Assembly (NCBI RefSeq): GCF_040137905.1
Contig: NZ_JBEFDG010000017.1
Coordinates: 21,042-85,041 of the forward strand
Length of the DNA stretch: 64,000 nucleotides
Direction of reading: 5' to 3'
Origin: Corticimicrobacter sp040137905
GTDB lineage: Bacteria; Pseudomonadota; Gammaproteobacteria; Burkholderiales; Burkholderiaceae_B
Part shown: one piece after another, positions 9,647-17,971 of the stretch
Layout: every line of letters starts with the position of its first letter
How positions within the stretch are numbered: position 1 is the stretch's first letter
Made by a program: the position numbers and the translations under genes
Notes under the pieces: model-generated
Databases searched by the model: none
The model's input: only the letters and a program-made list of their open reading frames with translations
What the model was told of the DNA's origin: nothing

Positions 9647-9973
9647 TTACGCGAATTGCTCGACAGATTGCGATGACAGCAGAATGGCTGCATGCACCTG
9701 CTGCAACTCAGCCCGAGGTGCCGAATCGTTGAGCGTTGACAACAAATTGGGATTATCCAGCCGCAAACGGCACAGCAGCATGCTGCTGCTGCCCAGCTTC
9801 ACGAGCTGCGCCGGCGACAGCGACAGCAACGCATCCGCCGCCTCCCGTCCCAGTCCAAGTCGAAATAATGCTGCAGGGTAATCATCCCTTAACATCCGTT
9901 GAGCCAACATCAGATAGGACAGATTGATTTCCTTGATATTGTCTAATAGCGTACCTGACTGCACTTTATTCAT
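9647..9973 (-). CDS. flhD: FlhD, flagellar master transcription regulator subunit
   Basis: FlhD partners FlhC. The 108-residue product has EINLSYLMLAQRM, FRLGLG and QLVKLGSSSMLLCRLR, which correspond to the enterobacterial FlhD core. The start MNKVQSGTLL was preferred because a longer reading (MVIESKR...) extends past the family N-terminus. As the first gene of the minus-strand flagellar run it is expected to carry the regulated promoter, within the ~400 bp gap before flaG. Confidence 0.93.
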   Translation of the reverse strand: MNKVQSGTLLDNIKEINLSYLMLAQRMLRDDYPAALFRLGLGREAADALLSLSPAQLVKLGSSSMLLCRLRLDNPNLLSTLNDSAPRAELQQVHAAILLSSQSVEQFA

Positions 9974-10374
9974 CCTTTTCGACTCTATCACCATCTGTCA
10001 ATATCACGCATGCTGGAAAGATGAGCCCGCAATGCCTGTATGACAACATACATGCAACTTTTATTACTTCCCGCCCCCTTCACTCCCCGCACATGACGGC
10101 ACTTTCTCTACTGGAAAGTCGCAGTCCACACGGCTTATCGATGCAAGATACAAATTGTTGTATCAAGAACCATTTTCTAAGTCTATCGGCGCAATAGTAT
10201 CAGAATCATGACAGCGCAAAGATGAATTTGGCACATCCCCCAATACTTTGCTTGCATTTTGCGCCATAAACCACATTCTGATACCCTTGCCTCACCCCTA
10301 AAGTTCTGCCGCATGCTGTCGTTATAGGAACCTGGATCGCTCTTCTGGAGCCGTGAACTCGACCGGAGTTACCC
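9974..10374. other. Intergenic control region between flhDC and flaG
   Basis: A 401-bp gap between the divergent flhDC and flaG transcription units. It is more A+T-rich than the flanking genes, as expected for promoters. The only site that can be assigned confidently is the sigma28-type promoter for flaG near its right end (annotated separately). The flhDC promoter must lie in the left half on the minus strand, but no clear sigma70 hexamers or regulator palindromes could be singled out by eye. No credible gene was seen. Confidence 0.6.
10299..10325 (+). promoter_or_regulatory. Sigma28 (FliA)-type promoter for flaG-fliD
   Basis: TAAAGTTC is followed by exactly 11 bases and then GTCGTTAT. The FliA consensus is TAAAGTTT-N11-GCCGATAA, so the -35 matches 7 of 8 positions and the -10 matches 5 of 8. 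It lies 50 bp before the flaG ATG, on the right strand. The fliC1 promoter in this window has the same -35, the same spacing and a similar -10 (CCCGTTAA), which supports both. Confidence 0.75.
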
Positions 10375-10788
10375 ATGACCATTGCCCCGATTCCTACCTT
10401 CGTGCAGACAGCAAGCCCTGTCGCCGCGCAGCAACCTGCTCCGCAGCCTGCCGAAGCCGTCGTGCGAGTACAGCCCACCAATGCACCGGACAAGGGGCAG
10501 ACCGGCTCGGCCACAGCCGACCCATTTGACTTGCCGTATGACCGTCCGGGTCGCCAGGCCAATGACCAGGACACGCTCGACAAGGCACTGGAGCAGCTCA
10601 ACCGCAGCATGCAGGCCTGGGCGACCCAGCTTCGATTCGAACAGAACAAGGATGCCAACCGCCTGGTTGTCACGATCGTCGATGCGGAAACCGGTGAGGT
10701 GCTCAAGACCATCCCGTCCGATGCAGTCATCCGCGCCGCCAAGATGATCTCCAGCACGCAAAACCGCACGATTGACACACAGGCCTGA
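10375..10788 (+). CDS. flaG: FlaG family flagellar protein
   Basis: FlaG proteins modulate flagellar filament length. The 137-residue product has a low-complexity Ala/Pro/Gln-rich N-terminal half and a conserved C-terminal half with DKALEQLNRSMQAW and RLVVTIVDAETGEVLKTIPSDA, which is the FlaG domain signature. It heads the fliDST operon behind a sigma28-type promoter, which is the usual late-gene control for this class. Confidence 0.9.
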   Translation: MTIAPIPTFVQTASPVAAQQPAPQPAEAVVRVQPTNAPDKGQTGSATADPFDLPYDRPGRQANDQDTLDKALEQLNRSMQAWATQLRFEQNKDANRLVVTIVDAETGEVLKTIPSDAVIRAAKMISSTQNRTIDTQA

Positions 10789-10871
10789 TCGATCAGATCA
10801 CGCGACAGAACAAACCTCAGCGCACGTCCTGAAAGCCGGCGAGCCAGACCAACACAAGGAAAGAACACATC

Positions 10872-12272
10872 ATGGCAACAGCAATCAACTCCAACCTGGG
10901 TGCGGGTTCAGGCCTGCCCCTGACCGAAACACTGGCCAAGCTGCGCACGGTCGAGGAAGCGCCGCTCGCCTTGCTGGCCAAGCAGTATCAGCGCAACAAG
11001 TCCAAGCTTGACGCCTACAACACGCTGAGAAACACGGTCGCCAGCTTCCAGAATGCCGGCAATGCGCTGGCCAAGCCACTTCTGTCCTCAGACAAAAACC
11101 TGTTCGGTGCCACCACCGCCAAAGTGACCGGGGGCGAAGGCTTGACGGCCACGACAGGCAATGGTGCCATTGCAGGCCAATACAGTGTCACCATCCAGAG
11201 TCTGGCCACGCGTGGCGTGCGTTCGGGTGCCCTGGACAGCGATCTTGACCGCTACGCTCAACTGGGTACCGGTGGTACCGTGACGTTCAAGCTCAAGGGT
11301 GATACCGCCGACACCAAGCCTCGTACGCTGGAGCTCAATGACACGTCGCTGGAAGGCATCGTGCGGGCCATCAACGATGACAAGAACCTGGGTGTGCGTG
11401 CCACGATCATCAACGACGGCACGTCACGCCATCTGCAGTTGACGGCTGGCGACACAGGTGTCAATGCAGACATCGACAGCATCACCGTCACGGGCAACGA
11501 CGACGTCAAGACCCAGATTTTCGACAAGCTGACCAACACGCAGGCGGCAGTCAACGCCTCGGTCAAGATCAACGACATCGTCGTCAGCAGTGGTTCAAAC
11601 ACGGTAGAGGATGCCATTCAGGGAATTACCCTTAACCTGACGGCAGCAGACCCCAGCAAAGCCTATACCCTGGATGTCGCCGACGACACGAAAGCCACAC
11701 TGGAAGGCATTCGCGCGTTCGTAACCTCGTACAACGCCATCCTGAGCCAGATCGGTGTCTACACCGACTACACGACCAAAAGCGAAAGCAACACGGCCCC
11801 GCTCAACGGCGACTATCTGGCACGCAGTGTCCAGTCCCGCATCCGCGAAACCCTGACCCCCGTACTGGACAGCGGTGACTACCGGACGCTTTCCGGCATG
11901 GGCATCACGACCAATTTCAAGACAGGTCAGCTTGAAATCGACGAAACCCTGCTGGCTACGGCACTCCGCGAGCGTCCGGGCGATGTCACAGCAATATTTC
12001 AGGGCGAGACCGGTGTTGCCGCCAAAACCAAGGCCATCACCGAAGAAATGTTGCGTACTGATGGCCTGTTTTATAATGGTAGAACCAGCCTCGAGCGCAC
12101 TCAGACAGGCCTTGAACAGCAAGACGAACAGCTCAGGGCGCGCATTGAAGACACCATGGCACGCTATACGGCCCGCTTTGTCGCACTTGACGTACTGGTT
12201 GCGCAGATGAGCAGCACCAGCAGCTATCTGACATCGCAGATCTCAGTGCTCAACGGCACCAAAAACTCGTAG
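10872..12272 (+). CDS. fliD: FliD, flagellar filament cap protein
   Basis: FliD caps the growing filament and directs flagellin folding. The 466-residue sequence has the N-terminal domain (GAGSGLPLTETLAKLRTVEE, residues ~5-100), an exposed middle domain, and the C-terminal domain with the coiled-coil end RFVALDVLVAQMSSTSSYLTSQ. Length is normal. It follows flaG by 83 bp and precedes fliS by 9 bp. A repeated Thr/Asp/Gly-rich composition in the middle fits a surface-exposed domain. Confidence 0.96.
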   Translation: MATAINSNLGAGSGLPLTETLAKLRTVEEAPLALLAKQYQRNKSKLDAYNTLRNTVASFQNAGNALAKPLLSSDKNLFGATTAKVTGGEGLTATTGNGAIAGQYSVTIQSLATRGVRSGALDSDLDRYAQLGTGGTVTFKLKGDTADTKPRTLELNDTSLEGIVRAINDDKNLGVRATIINDGTSRHLQLTAGDTGVNADIDSITVTGNDDVKTQIFDKLTNTQAAVNASVKINDIVVSSGSNTVEDAIQGITLNLTAADPSKAYTLDVADDTKATLEGIRAFVTSYNAILSQIGVYTDYTTKSESNTAPLNGDYLARSVQSRIRETLTPVLDSGDYRTLSGMGITTNFKTGQLEIDETLLATALRERPGDVTAIFQGETGVAAKTKAITEEMLRTDGLFYNGRTSLERTQTGLEQQDEQLRARIEDTMARYTARFVALDVLVAQMSSTSSYLTSQISVLNGTKNS

Positions 12273-12281
12273 TAAATCAAG

Positions 12282-12716
12282 ATGAGCTCCCCTCTTCCTT
12301 CCCGCGCCAACCACAGACGCTCCCTTAACAGCTATGCACAGGTGGGCGTCGAAACCGGCGTGCTCAATGCATCGCCGGAGCGTCTGATCACTCTGTTGTT
12401 CGACGGCGCAACCAATGCAATCCGCCAGGCACAGGAACATCTGGCCAGTGGCAATATCTCAGCGCGGGGCCAGGCCATTTCCAAGGCTATCAACATCGTC
12501 CAGAATGGTTTGCGGACAGGCCTGAACATGGACACAGGAGGGGAGCTTGCAATCAATCTGGCCGATCTCTATGACTATGTCGTACGCCAGTTGCTCGAAG
12601 CCAACCTGCAGGCAGATGGCACCAAGCTGGATCTGGCTCTGACCCTGTTGAGCAATATCGCCGACGCATGGCATACTTCCGTCGACCCGGGCTATTCATC
12701 GCCCGCCCATCGCTGA
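12282..12716 (+). CDS. fliS: FliS, flagellin export chaperone
   Basis: FliS binds the disordered C-terminus of flagellin and prevents early polymerisation. The 144-residue product has the family core SYAQVGVETGVLNASPERLITLLFDGA, INIVQNGLRTGLNMDTGGELAINL and LYDYVVRQLLEANL (short runs quoted as landmarks). It sits 9 bp after fliD and 19 bp before fliT, the canonical order. Confidence 0.96.
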   Translation: MSSPLPSRANHRRSLNSYAQVGVETGVLNASPERLITLLFDGATNAIRQAQEHLASGNISARGQAISKAINIVQNGLRTGLNMDTGGELAINLADLYDYVVRQLLEANLQADGTKLDLALTLLSNIADAWHTSVDPGYSSPAHR

Positions 12717-12735
12717 TCTCCTGAGAACCGCCGCC

Positions 12736-13077
12736 ATGGCCGCCCCCCTGCCCACAGCATCGCTGTCCCAATATGAAGAGTTGCACAGCCTGGTCAAAGC
12801 CATGCTGGTAGCCGCGCAGCAAGACAATTGGGAGTTTTTCATGGACTTGGGGCAGCGCTACACAACCCAGGCTGATGAGTTGATCAACGCACCCATTCCC
12901 GCCGAAACAGCTGATCGCAACCGGTGTGCCGAACTGTTGGAAGGCATCCTGAAAGTTGATGCCGAGATACGCCTGCTGGCCGATGAGCAACTTGGTCAGA
13001 TCCGCCGCCAGATTGCCCAGACGCAGCGCGAACACAAGCTCAACCAGGCCTACGGTCTTTATCCGCAACCAGCATGA
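12736..13077 (+). CDS. fliT: FliT-like flagellar chaperone
   Basis: FliT is the export chaperone of the cap protein FliD and in enteric bacteria also inhibits FlhDC. The 113-residue product is all-helical in appearance, with SQYEELHSLVKAML and a C-terminal amphipathic segment around QIRRQIAQTQREHKLNQAYG. FliT sequences diverge strongly; the call rests on size, helix pattern and its place after fliS. It overlaps the next gene by 4 bp (ATGA). Confidence 0.85.
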   Translation: MAAPLPTASLSQYEELHSLVKAMLVAAQQDNWEFFMDLGQRYTTQADELINAPIPAETADRNRCAELLEGILKVDAEIRLLADEQLGQIRRQIAQTQREHKLNQAYGLYPQPA

Positions 13078-14258
13078 GCGGTGGCCCCTCTGCGCCCAGC
13101 AATCTGCTGATACAGCGCCTGGACACGGCGCTGGGCATCACGCTGGCCAAGCACGGCACATTGACCCGTGGGCAACAGCCGGCATTTGCTCCCCATGTGG
13201 ATAGAAGCGATCCGGTAGCGGGCGCAGGACGCCGTCAGGAGCAACCTGCCCGTGAACCGGCCGCGCGCGAAACCAATCGACAAGCAGCGCTGGACCAGAC
13301 ACGGCAAACTCGCCTGGGTGCCGCCAAAGGTTTTGATCTCGCCGCACTCAGCAAGCTGTTTCCGTCATCGCCGACATCTCTGGGGCAGGCAGCACGGACC
13401 ATCATGAGCGTGTTGCAGCAGTACCCACAAACACAGCTACCACCCCAGCCGCAGCTACGCGCACCCCTGTTTCCCAATCCCCCCGGACAGAGCCAACAAG
13501 CACAACCAGGCAACTCCCCGGCACAGGCGGCACCAGGCTCGGTCTCGCAGGCCCTGGCATCCTCAGGCATGCAGGGGCCGTCGGTGATGCAACTGGCGCT
13601 GGCGCTGGCTCGCACCGTCACGCAAAGCGGCCTGTTCTACGAATCCCAGTTGGCACGAGCCACTTACGGCCAGCAGCCCATGGCACGGGTACATGCCCAG
13701 CCTCAGGCACATTTGCAAATGCCTGAGGCAGCGCATCAGGGGCGAACCTCATCACCCATGCCACACCAGGCTTATGGGGCCCAGGCACAATCCTCCACCA
13801 ATGGCGCGCCGACCGGCCTGCAGCCGGGCTCGACCACAGGCCAGATGCTCAATACTGGAGCACCACCACTTCCCCCGGAAGTCACATTGATCGTGCGCCA
13901 GCAACTGGATATTCTGGCGCAGCAGTCCGTCATGTTCCAGGGCGAGGCGTGGCCTGGCACCCAGATGGAATGGGAAATCGAACGCCGGCAGGGACAGCAG
14001 CAAGATGCCAACGAAGCCTCTGCCGAAGATGCGGAGCACTGGCACTCGCACCTGACCCTGCATCTGCCACAACTAGGCACCATTGCGGCTGATTTGCGGC
14101 TCCAGAATGGGCATTGGTCCGTGCATCTATCGAGCACTGAACACGCCGATACACTGCAAAGACATGCCACCCGGTTGCAAAGCCGTTTCCAGGCATCAGG
14201 CCTGAGCCTGAGCGAGCTCCAGATCGGCACACCGGACGATAGCCATGAGCCAGGATAA
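13074..14258 (+). CDS. FliK-like flagellar hook-length control protein
   Basis: The 394-residue protein has a long Gln/Pro/Ala-rich, probably disordered N-terminal two thirds, then a C-terminal domain (~260-385) with HLTLHLPQLGTIAADLRLQNGHWSVHL and SGLSLSELQIG, matching the FliK C-terminal (Flg_hook) domain that switches export specificity through FlhB. It is translationally coupled to fliT and overlaps the FlhB-like gene by 14 bp. The pairing with a FlhB C-terminus-like gene suggests joint function. Whether it is the main hook-length ruler or an extra copy cannot be told from this window. Confidence 0.8.
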   Translation: MSGGPSAPSNLLIQRLDTALGITLAKHGTLTRGQQPAFAPHVDRSDPVAGAGRRQEQPAREPAARETNRQAALDQTRQTRLGAAKGFDLAALSKLFPSSPTSLGQAARTIMSVLQQYPQTQLPPQPQLRAPLFPNPPGQSQQAQPGNSPAQAAPGSVSQALASSGMQGPSVMQLALALARTVTQSGLFYESQLARATYGQQPMARVHAQPQAHLQMPEAAHQGRTSSPMPHQAYGAQAQSSTNGAPTGLQPGSTTGQMLNTGAPPLPPEVTLIVRQQLDILAQQSVMFQGEAWPGTQMEWEIERRQGQQQDANEASAEDAEHWHSHLTLHLPQLGTIAADLRLQNGHWSVHLSSTEHADTLQRHATRLQSRFQASGLSLSELQIGTPDDSHEPG

Positions 14259-14583
14259 ACGGCAGCGCCAGCGTGCCGCCGTACTGCGATACGAAACCCA
14301 CGAACCAGCCCCCAAGATCGTCGCCAAGGGCTACGGTGTGCAGGCGGAAAACATCATTCGTACGGCACGGGAAAATGGCGTATTCATCCACGAGTCGCCA
14401 GAGCTGGTCGACCTGTTGATGCAAGTCGACCTGGACCAGCACATTCCACCACAACTCTATGTCGCGATTGCAGAGTTATTGGCCTGGCTTTATCAGCTCG
14501 AAAGCGCAGCCGGGAAAAGCGATGGCAAGGCAGCACAACTGGCACAAGCGCTCACTGTGCCAATCAAACAACGCAGTTCATAG
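14245..14583 (+). CDS. Small FlhB C-terminal-domain-like protein
   Basis: A 112-residue protein with no membrane helices that resembles the cytoplasmic C-terminal part of the export gate protein FlhB: AAVLRYETHEPAPKIVAKGYG, AENIIRTARENGVFIHESPELVDLLMQVDLDQHIPPQLYVAIAELLAWLYQL. The autocleavage NPTH site of true FlhB is absent; THEPAPKIVAKG takes its place. Similar stand-alone FlhB-like proteins (FhlB/YlqH type) are known. It overlaps the FliK-like gene by 14 bp, consistent with an interacting pair. Confidence 0.82.
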   Translation: MSQDKRQRQRAAVLRYETHEPAPKIVAKGYGVQAENIIRTARENGVFIHESPELVDLLMQVDLDQHIPPQLYVAIAELLAWLYQLESAAGKSDGKAAQLAQALTVPIKQRSS

Positions 14584-14610
14584 ACTCCGTTTTCCTCTTC
14601 TCCAACACCC

Positions 14611-15486
14611 ATGATCCCACGCAAAGGCATTATCCTGGCCGGCGGTTCCGGCAGTCGGCTTTATCCGATCACCCTTGGTGTCTCGAAGCAGCTCCTGCCT
14701 ATCTATGACAAACCCATGGTGTACTACCCACTATCGGTATTGATGCTGGCCGGCATTCAGGATATTTTGCTGATTTCAACACCTGACGACCTTCCTGGAT
14801 TTCAGAAACTGCTGGGTGACGGAAGTGCCTTCGGCATCAGCCTGAGCTATGCGCCACAGCCCTCTCCCGATGGCCTGGCCCAGGCATTTCTGATCGGCGA
14901 GCAATTTATTGGCGATGCGCCCGTGTGCCTGGTATTGGGCGACAATATTTTCTACGGGCAAAGCTTTTCGGAACAACTGCGCCATGCGGCAGGCCAGACA
15001 TCCGGTGCCACGGTATTTGGCTACCATGTCACCGATCCCGAGCGCTTCGGTGTCGTGGAGTTCGACACCAGCGGCAGAGCCCTCTCCATCGAAGAAAAGC
15101 CACAGCATCCCAAGTCGCACTATGCCGTTACCGGACTTTATTTCTACGACAATGATGTCATCGACATTGCCCGGGCAGTCCGTCCCTCGGCGCGCGGCGA
15201 GCTGGAAATCACCGATGTCAACAATGCTTACCTGCAGGAAGGAAAGCTCCGGGTCGAATTACTCGGCCGAGGCTTTGCCTGGCTGGACACAGGAACGCAT
15301 GAATCCTTGATGGATGCAGGACAATTCATCCAGACAGTCGAGACCCGACAGGGTCTTAAAGTAGCCTGCCTGGAAGAAATTGCCTACACAAAGGGCTGGC
15401 TCAATCGCATGCAATTGGCCGAATGCGGGCAGAGGCTCAGCAAAACCGGTTATGGCCAGTATTTATTGAGACTACTGGAAGACTGA
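14611..15486 (+). CDS. rfbA: RfbA, glucose-1-phosphate thymidylyltransferase
   Basis: Makes dTDP-glucose from dTTP and glucose-1-phosphate, the entry step to dTDP-deoxysugars. The 291-residue product starts with the nucleotidyltransferase signature RKGIILAGGSGSRLYPIT and has SKQLLPIYDKPM, LVLGDNIFYG and the late block ITDVNNAYLQ and FAWLDTGTH. It lies only 27 bp after the flagellar FlhB-like gene on the same strand, so it may be transcribed with flagellar genes. It is convergent with rfbC. Confidence 0.96.
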   Translation: MIPRKGIILAGGSGSRLYPITLGVSKQLLPIYDKPMVYYPLSVLMLAGIQDILLISTPDDLPGFQKLLGDGSAFGISLSYAPQPSPDGLAQAFLIGEQFIGDAPVCLVLGDNIFYGQSFSEQLRHAAGQTSGATVFGYHVTDPERFGVVEFDTSGRALSIEEKPQHPKSHYAVTGLYFYDNDVIDIARAVRPSARGELEITDVNNAYLQEGKLRVELLGRGFAWLDTGTHESLMDAGQFIQTVETRQGLKVACLEEIAYTKGWLNRMQLAECGQRLSKTGYGQYLLRLLED

Positions 15487-15540
15487 AACGGCTTATTAAT
15501 CAATCAGGCCCGACTATACGCAAGCCAGCATTACAGCTGT

Positions 15541-16101
15541 CTACGGAAAAAACTCAGCCAGGTCAAGCCCAGTAGCCTGCTCATCCTTGGGTGAGAGAAC
15601 AACTTCTCGCATGGGCCATGGAATATTCAACTCAGGATCATTCCATAAAATACACGCCTCACTGAGTTGATTATAATACCCTGTTGTTTTGTAAAGAAAA
15701 TGGGTATTATCTTCCAGTGCCAAAAAACCATGCGCAAAACCTTCTGGAATCCAGAGCATAAGTCTGTTCTGCGCACTCAGATCCATGCCAAAGGATTGCC
15801 CAAATGTGGGAGAGGATTTCCGCAAATCAACGACGACATCAAATGCGCTGCCTTGTACAACACGTACCAGTTTACCCTGCGCATGCGGGCTCTTCTGATA
15901 ATGCAAGCCGCGCAGCACACCCTTATGAGAACAAGAGTGGTTGTCCTGCACAAACAGACCGGCAGGCGGCAAACCCAGTTCCACCAAAGCCGCCTCAAAA
16001 CGATCTGCATTAAAGCTTTCGGCAAACCAGCCACGCGAATCACCATAGATTCGTGGCTCAACAATCACCAGTCCGGGAAGATTTGTGCTTATCAATTTCA
16101 T
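15541..16101 (-). CDS. rfbC: dTDP-4-dehydrorhamnose 3,5-epimerase family protein
   Basis: RfbC-family cupin enzymes epimerise dTDP-4-keto-6-deoxyglucose at C3 and C5. The 186-residue product has the full set of landmarks: LPGLVIVEPRIYGDSRGWFAESFN, QDNHSCSHKGVLRGLHYQ with the catalytic His, VVDLRKSSPTFG, LWIPEGFAHGFL and a C-terminal FLYKTTGYY. The start overlaps the upstream acetyltransferase stop by 4 bp. The companions rfbB and rfbD are not in the window. It may act in an amino-sugar route instead of in rhamnose synthesis. Confidence 0.92.
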   Translation of the reverse strand: MKLISTNLPGLVIVEPRIYGDSRGWFAESFNADRFEAALVELGLPPAGLFVQDNHSCSHKGVLRGLHYQKSPHAQGKLVRVVQGSAFDVVVDLRKSSPTFGQSFGMDLSAQNRLMLWIPEGFAHGFLALEDNTHFLYKTTGYYNQLSEACILWNDPELNIPWPMREVVLSPKDEQATGLDLAEFFP

Positions 16102-17051
16102 GACAACGAAAGCCGATAGAACTCATGAACCACGCCGCCGGAGCCAAACTCCGTCTTGAAGCGATACAGCCCATCATTTAAAAAACGACCGCTTTGTTCC
16201 GTACTGATTCCAAAATCAAAATACTCGGCACCGGATGCGCCGGCACAGGCAATAATATTCTCGAATAAAGCATCAAGTGCTGATATGGAATAGCCGGCCT
16301 GACTGGATGCAATGTATTGGGCATGCCAGACCTGCCGTGAATTGAACAGCACGACACCAGCCTCTACCTGATCGTCAATCAGGGCGCAGAACAATCGGAC
16401 CTGCTCGGGAAAGCGAGCAAACAGCTCTGCGATTTCCGGCAGCGAATGGACCGGCTGCGTACCATGCTTGCGCTGCAGGTTATCCTGCAAGACATGCCAA
16501 ACAGCATCAAGATGACATATCTCTTCGGAAACGATCACCTTCTCCAGTGCCTTTTTCAAACTCCGCTTTCGGCGACTGCTCACGGCACCTCTACGATCCA
16601 GTCGAATTGCGCTGGACAAATCCTTCCGGAAAAGGCTTGCACCAAACCTGAAAAGGGCATACAGGTCATCCTGCGCGGGCCTGATGCTATAGATATCAGG
16701 AATAGCCTTATAGTCGAGATTACGATATCCGCACTCTCTATAAAAGTGGCCAATTACCTCGACTGCCTCGATCATCTTCGCGCCACATAATCTTCCATCA
16801 TGAATGATCCCGCCATATGTCGCGCCAGGATGACTCGACACTATCGTTGCGTCTTGCAGCGACTCGGCAGCAGGCAGCAAGCCCACCAGGCGCTCATCTT
16901 CAAAGATGAGCAACGAACGATCCTGAAAGCGAGACTTGTGATACTCCAGAAACTGGCGAGTATGAAGCATCGTGGCATTCGAAGACACAGAGCAAAACTG
17001 CTCCCAGACAGCCCGATGCTCTTCGCGATACAGAAGCACTGATATGCTCAA
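16098..17051 (-). CDS. GNAT/FemAB-type acyltransferase in glycan locus
   Basis: A 317-residue protein with a split arrangement typical of FemAB-like or Acetyltransf_6 proteins: N-terminal TMLHTRQFLEYHKSRF and LLIFEDERLVGLLPAA, then a C-terminal GNAT half with VRLFCALIDDQVEAGVVLF, HAQYIASSQAGYSISALDALFENII and YFDFGIST. Such proteins acylate amino groups of sugars or peptides. It overlaps the genes on both sides by 4 bp (ATGA), so it belongs to the sugar operon. The substrate is unknown; modification of an amino sugar on flagellin is an inference from context. Confidence 0.75.
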   Translation of the reverse strand: MSISVLLYREEHRAVWEQFCSVSSNATMLHTRQFLEYHKSRFQDRSLLIFEDERLVGLLPAAESLQDATIVSSHPGATYGGIIHDGRLCGAKMIEAVEVIGHFYRECGYRNLDYKAIPDIYSIRPAQDDLYALFRFGASLFRKDLSSAIRLDRRGAVSSRRKRSLKKALEKVIVSEEICHLDAVWHVLQDNLQRKHGTQPVHSLPEIAELFARFPEQVRLFCALIDDQVEAGVVLFNSRQVWHAQYIASSQAGYSISALDALFENIIACAGASGAEYFDFGISTEQSGRFLNDGLYRFKTEFGSGGVVHEFYRLSLS

Positions 17052-17971
17052 TCCACCTTCTCCGCAAGCGCCACGCCATCTTCACCAAAATTATTGCCGT
17101 TATAGAAACAGTATGTCTTGCCAGCAGCAGAAATGACGGCAGAATACATGATAGCTTCCGAGTCGAAACCCGTGGTGGACACATCAAGCCCCATGTCTTC
17201 GTCACGCCGAACCCAGGAAATCCCATCGCTCGACTCTGCATATCCAAGGCGATAGGCACCATAAGAGCAACGGCGTATGGAGTAGAAGAGGCGATACTGC
17301 CCATTAGACAGCCTGGTCACCCAGGGACGACCAAAACCATGTTCATCCGGATCCGTAATCCGCAATACGGTTCTGCCCTGGTCAGCCCAGTGAATGCCAT
17401 CCGGGGACTCCTGGTAGCGCAAGTCATACACCGGCATGCTTTTGCCATTGATTTCAGTCCAACTGCTTCCTGCCACATACCATAAGCGGAACAGCCCTTC
17501 CTCCATTAATGCAAATGCCCCACCACGAAAAAAAAGCTCACTATCGCTGCGATCCAGAATGGGAGCCTGGCTGTAACGCTTGAAGCTGGTACCATTGTCG
17601 TCACTGATGGCCAAGCCCGTGAACAGGCGATAGCGGATCTGTTGGCAAAGCTCAAAACCAACGTAATACATCATCAGTTGCCCGGAAGCCCCTCTGACAA
17701 CACTCAATGCCATCAGTCCATTATCATCAAATGCGCCTGGCACACCGACATCGAGAAGAGGGCCAGGGGCAACGCCCAGAACCGTGGCAGGATCAGCTGC
17801 GGACACATCGAAATAGGTCGGCCGCCCGCGCCCCTGCTGATCCTGAACAGTAACAAAAACCCGAATAACTGACGGATTCAATAAGAAGGGAGTCGGCGCA
17901 ATGGCATGGCTGGACATCAAGGGATGTCCTGAGTCGGGACGCCAGACGATACCGCGTTTAAGCCACTCCAT
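17048..17971 (-). CDS. Five-bladed beta-propeller (GH43/GH32-like) protein of glycan locus
   Basis: A 307-residue protein with repeated propeller-type strands and Asp/Gly-Trp turns: LAISDDNGTSFKRYS, YQESPDGIHWADQG, YAESSDGISWVRRDE and FRLWYVAGSSW. These resemble glycoside hydrolase clan F/J propellers and related proteins found in O-antigen and flagellin glycan loci. No signal peptide is seen, so it is likely cytoplasmic, which is unusual for a glycosidase and argues for a sugar-binding or sugar-modifying role. ATG at 17971 is preceded by GAGGAAGG at ideal spacing; it overlaps the upstream gene by 14 bp. Function not assigned. Confidence 0.65.
   Translation of the reverse strand: MEWLKRGIVWRPDSGHPLMSSHAIAPTPFLLNPSVIRVFVTVQDQQGRGRPTYFDVSAADPATVLGVAPGPLLDVGVPGAFDDNGLMALSVVRGASGQLMMYYVGFELCQQIRYRLFTGLAISDDNGTSFKRYSQAPILDRSDSELFFRGGAFALMEEGLFRLWYVAGSSWTEINGKSMPVYDLRYQESPDGIHWADQGRTVLRITDPDEHGFGRPWVTRLSNGQYRLFYSIRRCSYGAYRLGYAESSDGISWVRRDEDMGLDVSTTGFDSEAIMYSAVISAAGKTYCFYNGNNFGEDGVALAEKVD

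Noticed and set aside
10206..10868. Long minus-strand ORF over flaG
   Set aside because: It is the shadow of flaG and its leader; composition and the clear FlaG domain support the plus strand.
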